Assembly (NCBI GenBank): GCA_958510875.1
Contig: OY294069.1
Coordinates: 180,589,112-180,653,111 of the forward strand
DNA: 64,000 bases
Reading direction: 5' to 3'
DNA from: Endomychus coccineus
Taxonomy: Eukaryota > Arthropoda > Insecta > Coleoptera > Endomychidae
Below are positions 35,479-45,774 of this stretch, one piece after another (position 1 is the stretch's first letter; every line of letters starts with the position of its first letter). The translations under genes and the position numbers were made by a program. The notes under the pieces were generated by a model, which made no database searches, was not told where the DNA came from, and saw only the letters and a list, made by a program, of their open reading frames with translations.

Positions 35479-36110
35479 TGCGTTTTGATTAAACATTATT
35501 TCTTGCGGGGAAAAAACGTTACAGAATCCAAAGCATTGCTTGCTAAACATTATGGGCACTTCTCACCATCGATTGCAACGATTCACAAGTGGTTTACTGA
35601 TTTTCGTTGTGATAGTATGACCATTAAGGACGCCGAACGTTCTGGTGGTCCAATTGAGGTTACAATGCCAGAAATCTTCGATAAAATCCATGGTTAAAGT
35701 GCATGAGATTGCTGAGACTATGGCCATCTCAACCGAACGGGTACGGAACATTTTGCATAAATTTTTGAATATGATAAAGCTATCTGCCTGATGGGTGTCG
35801 CAGTTGCTCTCTGTTGACAAGCGCGACCGTGTGACAATTTCAAAAGAGTGTTTGGCGATAAGAAGGACTTTTTGGGCCATCTTGTAACCGTGGATGAAAC
35901 ATGGATCTAGCACAATACACCAGAGACCAAAGAACAGTCGAAACAGTGAACTTGTGCTGACGAATCGAAGCCGAACTAGGTCAAAGTGGGTTTATCTGCC
36001 AACAAAGTGATGACGAAAGTTTTTTGGGATACACACGGTATCGTCCATATCAAGACCAAGACTTTTCACTTGCAACTGCTGCTGCAACATTTAACGTCAT
36101 TAGCTTGCGC
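35473..36110 (+). pseudogene. Mariner transposase, truncated (irritans-like)
   Basis: The plus-strand frame starts EFCVLIKHYFLRGKNVTESK then ALLAKHYG and SIATIHKWFTDFRC, DAERSGGPIEVT and IFDKIHG: the DNA-binding half of a mariner transposase. In shifted frames follow VHEIAETMAISTERV, ISKECLAI, LVTVDETWI with the first catalytic Asp, TPETKEQSKQ after a stop, LSANKVMTKVFWDTHGIVHI and LQLLLQHL. The remaining catalytic boxes are missing, so it is 3'-truncated near 36,110. The wording is closest to irritans-subfamily mariners. No terminal inverted repeat is visible; the 5' side is fused to the satellite. Confidence 0.85.
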
Positions 36111-36864
36111 CGTATTTAAGTTTGTCATGTTTTAAAATACAAGTAAATGTATAAATCAAAATGTATAGGATTTTCGGGTTATTTCAACCCCTTTCGGTTT
36201 TCCGGAAAATCGAGAAATTTGCTTTTGACAAGCTAACTTCCGAAAATTTAAAATAATCCAAAGGACCCTCTCGGTTTTCCGCAAACTTCCTTTATTAATA
36301 TATTAATATATTATTTATTTATTCTTTTGGCTATACTTTTATTCAAAATTTAATTGCACAATTTTTTATTTCATTTAATTGACTCCATTTTCGAATGTAC
36401 CTACGCCACTGCTCCGTTCGGCAAAGACTGATTCCAGCTAACTAATTAGGTTATTTCATATAACAAAAGAATTAAACATTTGAGCCACGTGTCTGAGAGA
36501 CTGTCGAATTAACATAATATCCAAACCTTCGATGGTAGTGGTTTTATTGTTACGGATATCCAAATCGAAATCATCGAAAAATCTGCCACACGATCCTCGC
36601 TATTATTTGTAATTTGTTGCGCCACTGAATCAGTTTTTGCATGTATTGACTTTGATATATCGGCAGGTGCGAGTCAATTTTAGTATCAAATGTTACAGGC
36701 AGGTGCTTTTAGAATATCTAGATCGCCCAGCCGATTTCGCACTTACAACTAAACCATTTAGACTTTCACTTAGGAATTATCCCAATACGTGATCCACCTT
36801 ACATTTTAACCGCAGGCTGACTTTAATTAGGACTGACATACTTTTTGAGCATACAAATAAGAAA
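36111..36864. other. No recognised feature
   Basis: AT-rich spacer without a supported gene. Confidence 0.5.
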
Positions 36865-36963
36865 TAATCACCCTTATCCACTAAAAATACTGTTGAAATA
36901 CTGAGGACCTTTCGATTACCAAGTAGCCTTCATCACAGGAAAATATTATTTGGGGATAATAAT
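36865..36963 (-). repeat. Penelope-like terminal repeat, copy 3 (interrupted)
   Basis: AGAAATAATCACCCTTATCC, AATACTGAGGACCTTTCG and CCAAGTAGCC match the other two copies. The hammerhead core is damaged here: minus strand reads CUGUGAUGA rather than CUGAUGA, and stem II has lost two pairs. The repeat continues after the hAT element at 38,877 (GCAAACATGGGGTTACCTTC parallels GTAAAGAAGGGGTTGTTACC in copy 1). The hAT insertion therefore splits this copy. Confidence 0.6.
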
Positions 36964-38868
36964 CAGTGGCGGCTCCTCGAAGGAGGCTAAGGAGGCTCAG
37001 CCTCCTCACAAATTTATTTTGTTGATCATTCTTCATTTTATTTCCTGTTTCTCTAATAATTTTTTTAATTTTACAATTAATTTCCCGTTCTCAGTAGTTA
37101 TTTTTAATCTGGCAACAATGTCCTGAGGCTAGACTCTCTATATATCTCAAACGCTGAGCATGTGTTGTTCAACACAGTTGCCGTTTTTCCGACCAGTCAA
37201 TCGCCAAATAGCGTGAAACAGCGAAAATGGCAACAGCGTCTGGAGGCTAGCCTGCCGCCCGCCTTCAAGTTCAGTACAGTGGGAGTGGTACGGAATACGA
37301 CACATGCGTATTGCGTCAGTGCTTGTTTTGTTTTATGCGGGTATAATGGTTGAGTGACACCACGCGAAATAAGGTTAGATTAGAATTCGTCTGTTCGGTA
37401 AATTATTAATTGTAAAAATGGACAACTAGTGGAAAGATTATTAGGGTTCTGCGATGTTAGTTCGAGAAGAACAGCGGTCAATTTATTCAATTTTTTAATG
37501 GAAACATTTCAACGATTCGACTTTGCGAATAAATCAGACTTACGACGGCATCTGTAATGGCGGGACATTTAAACGGTCTTCAAACAAACGAACGTAAGTT
37601 TTAAATAACATAGTAGCAAACAGAATTCCCTGTAATACTCGAACTCGATGGAATTTTACATCACGTGCAATGTTTAGTTTACCATCCATAAAAATAAAGA
37701 CAAATTAATTGAAACATTTGATTTTATATTAAACAGTGATGACTTTTCAACAGATCAGGTTTCATTAAATGCTGCTGTTGATTTAAAATCTTATTTAGAA
37801 AATGAAGAATTTTTGTTTTTTCTTGATACTTTTAAATTAATATTTGAACAAATTGATCTTCTTTTTCAAATTTTACAACATAAATTCACTAATATAATTC
37901 ATTCAAGAGATCGTTTGAAACATCTCATTGATAAAATTTCAAGTTTCCGTTATACAGAATTTCATTTTAATATTTTATTTGGAAATTATTCAACTGATGA
38001 GGCTTCTCCCGTGAAAAGGAGGAAAACATATAATTTGGTAGATAAGAAACTACATTATAAACAACTTTTTTATGAAATTTTAGATACTATTAAAGGTCAA
38101 ATATTGAGATTTTCCGATTTACATGAATTGAAGTTTTTGATTTGAGGAATAGAAGATTTTTCGAATCTTTTTAAAAGAGTTTCTCAATACACTTTCAGAT
38201 AACTAAAATATAATTTTTTTGATAAAATAGCGCTGCACAATGAATTATGCGTTGTATACTGGGATAAAGATATTTTAGGCCAGTATGACAGTCACGCCGA
38301 TATGATAAAATATATGATAGATAATGATTTGCAACAAGTTTTACCTCAGTTTTATAAACTACTTTGTTTGACAGTCACCATTCCTGTCACGTCGGCATCG
38401 GTGGAGAGATCATTTTCTACTCTCAAACGAATTAAAACATACATGCGAAATACAAGGGGCCAAAATCGTTTATACAATGTTAGTTTAATATCTATTGAAA
38501 AAGATTTAGTAAAACACTTAAAACATAATGATACATTTTATGATAATATTATTGATAATTTTTCGCAAATTAATGACCGTAGAATTTCGTTAATATATAA
38601 AAAAGTTGATAAAATTAATAAAAAAAAACAAAATATGAAAAATTCCAAAAAAAAAGAAAAAAATTAAAAATCCAAAAAAAATTAAAAACAAAAAACGAAC
38701 GAAAAAAAATTTGTGGGCAAGAGAAACTCTATACCTCCACGTTGGTTCTTGCTGGGTAACAATCAATTTTGTCACTGAAGGTTAAATTAATTGGCTGAAT
38801 ATAGTATATTTTTACAAAAACGTTTTATGTCCAGCCTCCTCTCTCAAAAAGTTCACGAGCCGCCAATG
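36964..38868 (+). mobile_element. hAT transposon, 1,905 bp, with 8-bp target duplication
   Basis: The left end CAGTGGCGGCTCCTCG and the right end, in reverse complement CATTGGCGGCTCGTGAA, form hAT-style inverted ends. The element is flanked by ATAATAAT on both sides (36,956-36,963 and 38,869-38,876), an 8-bp target duplication as hAT elements make. The paralogous terminal repeat at 2.7-2.9 kb shows the uninterrupted site ATAATAAT at 2,880-2,887. A degenerate transposase lies inside on the plus strand. Confidence 0.9.
37690..38690 (+). pseudogene. hAT transposase, broken
   Basis: Text from 37,690 reads KLIETFDFILNSDD, AVDLKSYLENEEFLFFLDTF then KLIFEQIDLLFQILQHKF, continuing to 38,145 where a stop occurs. 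A second frame from 38,302 gives LPQFYKLLCLTVTIPVTSAS then VERSFSTLKRIKTYMRN and SLISIEKDLVKHL, the C-terminal hAT dimerisation domain, whose hallmark is the TxPxTSASxERSFSxLKxIK block. The first part of the catalytic domain and the BED-type N-terminus are missing, so it is internally or 5' deleted. It ends in a Lys-rich run. Confidence 0.8.
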
Positions 38869-38925
38869 ATAATAATGCAAACATGGGGTTACCTTCAGCT
38901 GGAGATAAATAGGAATTTAATAAAT
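38869..38925 (-). repeat. Penelope-like terminal repeat copy 3, right part
   Basis: Continuation of the interrupted terminal repeat beyond the hAT element, starting with the second copy of ATAATAAT and then GCAAACATGGGGTTACC, alike to 2,888-2,910. Confidence 0.5.
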
Positions 38926-40481
38926 TGTTTTTACGTTTCCAACCCTTTTAAATTACCTAGATATTTGTCCCTACTGCGTTTGGTACATGGATGCATCAAA
39001 ATGGGTATGAAACGATTCGCAAGCATTGGTTGTTTTATTTAATGCAGCAGAGGCATCAGCCCATATATGTGTAGAAAATTTCGAATTACCTGTCAAATAA
39101 TTTTCGAGGAGGTAATCAGAAAATTCTTCAAGTCTTTCATCTCTCCGGAAGCTAATTTTCTGTTGTTTTCTTTAAACTTATAGTTCTCGTAAGCTGAAGT
39201 TTTCCTCTTCGACTGAACATTTCACTTAAATCCGAAAAATTACTATGATTTATTTTCGCCATTTTTACACTTATTCACAATTATGAGTACATAGACCATC
39301 AACTTTACACTAGAAATGACTATCATAGATATTATATATACATACATGGATAGCGCATGGTATACAAACCTCTGTTCAGTCGATGACTCCAACACGTAAG
39401 AGAGACAGAAGACCTATTTCAGCCTGTTATTAGACAGAGATGAAGATCATTCTGACCACGTGACAAGTGGCAAGAACGTGCATAATTTACATTGTTTTAT
39501 ATGGAGCACTTTACGAATTTCATGAATTATCAAGTTGTAATCCTATTTGATCGGTTTTTATGATTCAGCAACAATACATAATAGTATTATGTACAAAATT
39601 ACATTAAAGATATAGAATTAAATATCGCTCGTTTTAAATTTAGTCATATTTCCATGAAGCACCCATATGCAACTTATTCTGTATTTCATCAATGGAAAAC
39701 TTTAGTATGTAATTAACTGAAATTACTCTACCCCACGTTAAATGACATATCTAGTTATCAACAGCTTCAATTATTAATTAATACATATATTCAACTACAG
39801 AATCATTACCATTCATGACCTAATAAATAAAACAACATCTTTCATAATGTCGTGAAGATTTAGTTATAATATGGAAAACAAGTAACATATACATATTCAA
39901 AATCAAGTAAGCTATAGAAGAAATATATCTATAAATATCAAAATGGTCAAATAATTACACAGAAATAATATAACTATTTCTTGGAGTGGTTCGAAAAAAA
40001 AGAAGTATGTCATTTATTAAAATTATTAATCTAATTCTGCTACCATATAACCCAAACCTGGATTTTTCCTGAGCCAGAGATTGAATCCGATTGTACCTCA
40101 AGATGCTAAATATAAAGAAGAAGACCTGGAAATTACATAATTATTGTTATACAGTGGTGAACTTCTGGTATTGTGGCTAGTCGCAGATGCCAAATCGCTA
40201 GCTTACCTTTTGTGTTATAATAATAAACATTAGTAATATATTCCAGTTTCTAAAGAAAATAAAAGTGATATAAACAGGGTTTTAGTTCACAGCATTAATA
40301 TTTATAGTTACAAATTAGATAATAGGTCACCTTAATTTTAAACTTAAATTTTATACCAACAGAGGAACATTATTATATAATATTGGGTACTGTTACTGTT
40401 AAACATACAAATTCTTCAGGAATAAAAGTAAACATTGTTCTGAAATGTCCTGCCTATCCTTCACATGTTTTAATAAATTTT

Positions 40482-40746
40482 TCAGGTTTTTTTAACCTTT
40501 GCATTCATTCTACGATTCCTTGTAGTCAAGTATTTGATTATTATTTTTTGCTTATCAATAGTATGCTCCGCAATTTGAAAAATTATATTCATGTTAGGGC
40601 ATGACGGTATATAGGACAGAAAAGATGGTATCAAAATGTTAAAATCTACTAAGTATATAATCAACCAACTTTCTGGTTCATTCACAGGTTGTTCTTCATT
40701 GATCATAAATGAGGTGCCCTCACAACAAATAATGTTTGCATCATCA
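40482..40746 (-). pseudogene. Possible second exon of the THAP gene
   Basis: An acceptor TTTTTACTAG precedes 40,746. Joining the THAP exon ending at 40,813 (donor GTAAAC) across a 66-bp interval (40,812-40,747) keeps the frame open: ...RELRKL then DDANIICCEGTSFMINEEQP and onward for about 85 residues to a stop at 40,482. The tail is Lys/Arg-rich (RNRRMNAKVKKT). I cannot recognise a transposase domain in it. The splice sites and the continuous frame are the only support. Confidence 0.4.
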
Positions 40747-40812
40747 CTAGTAAAAACATAATAATAACAACATATACCCAGCTAAAAATTATGACTAATT
40801 CATATTGTTTAC

Positions 40813-41047
40813 AGTTTTCTAAGTTCTCTAGGTTTCACCTTACGTTTAAAGACATTCGCCAGAAAATTTAAAATACTAGGAGGAACTACATGGTCTTTTA
40901 CTGATTTCTTTCCAAATGAATACACGAAATCATTTTCTATAAAGTGTTCACTGCAAAGATGATAATTCTTGTTGGGCAAGAAGTTTTTTCTCTTCATTGC
41001 TATTATCAATTTTTGTTTTAATTTTCATCTGAAGGAAATCTGAAATG
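40813..41047 (-). pseudogene. THAP zinc-finger domain, C-terminal part
   Basis: The minus-strand frame reads KLIIAMKRKNFLPNKNYHLC, then SEHFIENDFVYSFG and KSVKDHVVPPSILNF. This is the second half of a THAP domain: W/L..A..R..F.P.....LCS.HF...DF, then LK..AVP. The C and H of LCSEHF are the second half of the C2CH zinc site. A preceding FPSDEN block is present but one base out of frame, and the first two Cys residues are not found, so an upstream exon is missing or the copy is dead. In P elements the THAP domain binds the transposon ends. Confidence 0.7.
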
Positions 41048-41603
41048 AACAGTAATTATAACACTTAGTTTCTATTTTCGATTGTGAATGATGGATTAAA
41101 ATTGTACTTCTAACGTCTACGTTTTAATTACATTATTGTGAATTAAGTATCTACTATCACTATCCAGTATCTACTAAACTTGTAAATACCAGTGAAAACT
41201 AGGTCCTCCTTTTTGATACCGATTTGTACATCCAAATGCTGAACCCGATTTCACCATCGTTATATCTTAGATTTATTAAAAGTCTCCAAGAAGACTAATT
41301 AATCACACACTTCACTATTATAACCTTATTGTCGTCGAAGTTAATACACAATATCATTTGATAAAATGAAAGTAAAAAGCCAAATAACTAATCACAACTA
41401 AAAAACAAAGCACTAAAGAAGTTTTCTGTATCAAAATATTGCTATTTTCTTTTGAAAACAACATAATATGATAGATTACAGTAGCATGTACTCTTATGGC
41501 TAGAACGATGTTTTGCCACTTATCAGCTGTTCCATATGTTGGAGTCAATGAAAATCCCTGATGCGCTATCCATGTATGTATATATAATATTTATGATGAC
41601 TAT

Positions 41604-42585
41604 ATACTTATGAAAACTGATATACGCCCGTTTTAGCTTGTTCTTACATCTATAAATTATTAATTACTGAAGAATGATAAGTGAAACATTTGAATTTTAT
41701 TGAAATATTTGAAGGTTATGGCTCTAACTTGGTTAGTTGGCTGCGTTCCAATTTTGTTTAGAAATTAAATTACTGATCAAAGATTTGTGGTAACCATTGC
41801 CCTACGCAATTTTCTGAAGTTTCTCAACTTCGTTATTATAATTTTGCTGGCTCAACGGGACGGGACGTTCAATAATCTATGAACTAGACTATTAAATGGA
41901 GCTATTTTATATCTAAATAGCTGAATCCGCGCTCTCTTACAGGGATTAATTGTGAAGAGGAAATTGTAAAGTTGCTTTGAAATTACTCATACGTGATTTA
42001 GTATTTATCAACTGAAGACATTATATAATTATTTTAACTTTACCGATTTATGAGTTTCCGTCAAAAATCACGTTCGATAAATGTATAATATTCAACCCAT
42101 TTACAAATAAAAAACTACATATCATTCAGTTTAGTTTCATCTTAATTTGGAGGTGATTGTCCTCTTTCATTTCAATTTTAGGACAGTAATGCTATTAATG
42201 AGGCAAATCACAACCCAACATAGAAACGGTTCGGGGAAATTGTAGAAAGCTTTCAAGAATTCCGGGAAATAACCTGGGAATCTAATGTTTTTATATTTGA
42301 ATTTAGTTCTACTAAAACTCCTGAAGCTTTATCAAAGTTGTCGTCTAACCGGTTTCGTACTCAAGGATGAAACTTTTGAATTTTATTGAACTATTTGAAA
42401 GTAATGTTTAGAAATCAAATTATCGATCAAACATTTGTCGTAAGCATTTGCCGAAGTGTTTCAATTTCGTTGTTATAATTTTGCTGGCTCAAAGGGACAA
42501 GACTCTATTTTTTAATTAAATGTTGAATCCGCAGGAGTATACCTATTTGTTTGAGTGGGCGTTCTGTATATATCAAAATCCAAGT
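41604..42585. other. No recognised feature
   Basis: AT-rich DNA. Two stretches look alike (CTTTTGAATTTTATTGAA and ATTATAATTTTGCTGGCTCA near 41,690-41,850 and again near 42,370-42,490), suggesting an old internal duplication of about 150 bp. Confidence 0.4.
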
Positions 42586-42587
42586 GA

Positions 42588-43110
42588 CTACCCCTCCTTC
42601 CGGGTCTTTATTAGTATGTTATATGTAAAGTTTCCAACAGAGTTTGGTGGTTTTGGAGCAAGCTGTAGCTGAACAGCGCCGTTGTCATTTGTTGATACAT
42701 CAGTTATAAAATAAGGAATGTTGTTTTTAAGATTGGTTGTCCGGGAATTTTTATTATATTTACATAATAATATGTCGGTGGACTGTAAAGTTTCAATCCA
42801 AGGCGGTATTGTTGATATTGAGTTAATAGTTGTCTTAGTGAGTTGGATAATCTCTAGCAACGATATTCGAATATGAGAATTGATGATTTTATTGACTGGG
42901 TTGTCAGATACTTTGGTGGATGAAAGAGGAGTTCATGACGATCCAGTAGGGCTGGATTTTTAGGTCCCAAGACCAATACGGAGTGCAGAGTTGTGTATTG
43001 GGTTTAGACTTTTTAGCTTGCTCTTACTAGCAGCTTCCGTAGTTTAAATGGAGTGACCCAGGATGCACAATATTCCGAGGAGACCTTGTTCTTCAGCACT
43101 CGTTTAAATT
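42588..43110 (-). pseudogene. LINE ORF2, RT tail and RNase H linker
   Basis: On minus, frames give LNPIHNSALRIGLGT and KSSPTGSS (RT tail: LDPIHN.ALR...GAF..SP..SL), then LEIIQLTKTTINSISTIPPW and IETLQSTDILLCKYNKNS (the linker: P.W....P..DL.L..Y.K), then YFITDVSTNDNGAV, a decayed form of the YTDGSK.N.GVG start of RNase H. The piece belongs to an insect LINE of the RNase H-bearing group, in a family distinct from the 335-bp array source. Confidence 0.6.
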
Positions 43111-43884
43111 TAAAACATTCAACTTGCAATTATATGTCATTCAGAGGATTAAATCGATAAAGTATAAGGTCATGTGCATACATGGCATAATCAACCGATC
43201 CTTATATAAATAAAGTGATATTCAAAACTAAGAATTGTGGAACACCATTCTCCAAAATGGATCAATTGGATGTTTTATCATTGGCTGACACTTTGCATGT
43301 TCTATTCTTTTGGGAAATTGTTAATAAAACATTTCCCATTTCCCAATAGTTTAGAATTCATAATATTTTGAATGCTATTATAATTTAAATAAGTTGCATT
43401 CTGTATCAAATAACGTGCTATATTGGAATCACATGTATCTATTCTACTTTATTACAACTCTCAATGAAATAAGTTACGAGTGATTGAAAGGGTAAAGTTC
43501 ATACTGGGCAACAGAGCAAACGGTCACTCCACAGTTGTAGCATTCAATGGCGTCACCTGTGAATATCGACTAATTTGTTCGCACAGTTAAACTCGGATTT
43601 CCAATTAGTGTAGATGCTGTAGTGTACTGAAAGGTAACGCAACGAACACATTAAAAACTCATTCACATTTAATTCAACTAAAATAAATGTACTCGAAAGC
43701 ATCCAAATCTACGAATCATCTTCATTCGATTATTATTCCTGGATAAATTACAAGTTACACGACACCACCACAGATACCTTTTATCCAAAGCTGAAACAGT
43801 CATTCAAGAAATAAGTAATTAAATTTAATCAATAACAAATTTGCGGGACTTCTAATTGAAAGTTATTAATCATCTTGAAGAGTA

Positions 43885-44990
43885 TCAAGTTATACATTTT
43901 TCCAGTTTTTCCACTTCCACATTGTTATATATCGCCCCTGTATAGCAACACGGGGTCAAGCGGACTATACTTTGACTATATAAGAAGAAAACCTGTAATG
44001 AACATCGTGTAAGCCAGCAGTGGAATGTTGGGAGATGAGGCATTCGAATGGAGGTATACGGAAAAACCTCACTCAAAGAGTTCCAGAATTTAGCCGTGAG
44101 ATAGAAAAATGAAGCCTGGTGGGAACAAGTTCGGCAGGTCTCGAGCTTGACAACGAAGGGGTTACAAGCCTGACCTCGTCTAATCAGACGAATAGCTCTT
44201 CCAAGAGCTTCGGCGTATGTTTTGGGAGCCGAACTCCAAACAGTACTCCAGGACTGGGCTTTTGTAGATTGTGAGGAGCTGTTGGAATCTAAAGTAGCTT
44301 TAGGCGCGGAATGAAAAGCAAAGTTTTTGTGAAGCGGTTTTCGAAATGGACCTCTCATGATCCCCAATGACTCAATATGGCGCCTTGAGGGACACCCTTA
44401 TGAGTTCTCTGCATCTCTGACTTCATCTCCTCACCATTTGCCGTCTTAGAAATGACATACTGTGGTCTATTTAGTAAGTATGACTGCATTAAATTTAATA
44501 CCACTCCCTATTGCAGATTTACCTCTCCTAAATCCATGTTGGGTTTCAGAAAGTACTTCAAATCGTTCCAAAATTATGTCTATTATATATAATTCTTTCG
44601 AATATTTTACTTAGATTCGGAAACAATGCGATTGGTCTATAGTTTGAGATAGTGTTCAAAGGACCTTTTTTATGAATTGGAAGTATTTTTAGTTTATCCG
44701 GAAATATGCCTTCACTTAAGCAATTATTAATAATATGAGTCAATGGAAATGCGATTTCTTTTGCCACATACTTCAATAATTTTATTGCAATCCCATCATG
44801 AAACCGTGCATACGTATTTTTTAGAGAAATTATTATACGTTCAACTTCCTCCGGACAAGTAGGTATTAGGTAGATATTATTTTCAATTTGCAGAAGATTA
44901 GTGTTGTCTTTATTGGTTGAATCAGGACATTGATGAATGAAGAAATCGTTTATCTTATTTTATATTACAATATCTGAATCATGATCTTGT
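43885..44990 (-). pseudogene. LINE ORF2 without RNase H, internally deleted
   Basis: From high to low coordinate on minus: CPEEVERIIISLKNTYARFH, then KYVAKEIAFPLTHIINNCLS, FPDKLKILPIHKKG, SNYRPIALFPNLSKIFERII (RT motifs 0-2), a GFRKGKSAIG block (normally QHGFR.G.ST), KGVPQGAILSHWG in mixed frames (RT motif GVPQGS), then a jump to NPFVVKLETCRTCSHQASFF and TAKFWNSLSEVFPYT. The last block is the C-terminal tail of RNase H-free LINEs such as CR1 or Jockey types (SFF.RT..LWNSLP...FP). The YADD active-site region is deleted, and stops occur throughout. Confidence 0.65.
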
Positions 44991-45159
44991 TTCAGATTTT
45001 TGAAAATATTAGACTTATGTTACTGCATTACTTGTAGAAAGAACAAATAGAATCATCTATCTATTTATCTATCTGACAATCTTGTGCCTTTCTGGTATAC
45101 CTCCGCATTCAAATTTCCTTACAATATTAACTCTACCTCATTATCCAATTTCAATTATA

Positions 45160-45770
45160 CCGGGATATCAAAAATTATCCTGGTCAAGGGTGGTTGTCTA
45201 ATCTAAAACGTGTGTCTTACTTTACGTTTGAAATAATTATGTCACTGTCACACTGACATCATCAATAACCTACAAATTTCAGTTGTAAAACAATGAACTA
45301 CAAATTATGAAATAACGGTTTTAGTAACAAGAAAAACTAAATTACAGTAATTGTTGGAAATGTCCCTTGTTTTCTTCGATGCACAAGTTGACGCGCATCT
45401 TCATGCTGTGAAAACCTCTTTGTAGCATTTCTGGCGTTATGGTTGCACATTGCTGAACTATTCTTTGTTCAAGTTCTTGCAAATTATTTACCGGAGTTGC
45501 GAAAATCTTGTTTTTTAAGTAAGGAAATATAAAATAGTCCATAATTGTCAAACAAGGTAATCTCGGAGGAAACTCAACTTCTGTATGCAAACTTATCAGC
45601 CGGTCATCAAAAAACTCGCGGAGAAAAGCAATATTTTCTCGTGTAGTAAGAAATTTGTAGGTTATTGATGATGTCAGTGTGACAGTGACATAATTATTTC
45701 AAACGTAAAGTAAGACACACGTTTTAGATTCCACAACCACCCTTGACCAAGATAATTTTTGATATCCGGG
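45160..45770 (-). mobile_element. Short mariner-type element, 611 bp, with about 120-bp inverted ends
   Basis: The left end (45,160 on) starts CCGGGATATCAAAAATTATC, and the right end in reverse complement starts CCCGGATATCAAAAATTATC. The arms stay alike for about 120 bp each. TA dinucleotides flank both ends (45,158-45,159 and 45,771-45,772), as expected for Tc1/mariner insertions. The interior keeps only the last 80 or so codons of a transposase. It is a deletion derivative that could be moved only by a transposase supplied elsewhere. Confidence 0.85.
45342..45590 (-). pseudogene. Mariner-type transposase C-terminal remnant
   Basis: The peptide starts PPRLPCLTIMDYFIFPYLKN and continues IFATPVNNLQELEQRIVQQC, ATITPEMLQ and MRVNLCIEENKGHFQQLL. 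It corresponds to the third catalytic block (PPRSPDLTPLDYFLW.YLK) and the C-terminal helix region of DD41D-type transposases. In the block the SPD has become LPC, and only the Asp of the MDYF part remains. It ends at a stop at 45,342. Confidence 0.75.
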
Positions 45771-45774
45771 TACT

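Larger units (their letters stand above)
39324..41595 (-). mobile_element. P-like DNA transposon, 2,272 bp
   Basis: Left end 39,324-39,358 and right end 41,561-41,595 are 35-bp inverted repeats that differ at one base. They start CATAGATATT and CATAAATATT and finish in CATGGATAGCGCAT. Both ends are followed by an 8-bp direct repeat ATGACTAT (39,316-39,323 and 41,596-41,603). A second inverted motif, GACTCCAACA, lies inside both ends (near 39,385 and 41,540). An end beginning CAT, an 8-bp target duplication and a THAP-domain gene inside are the marks of the P superfamily. The transposase core is not recognisable, so this looks like an internally deleted copy. Confidence 0.8.
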
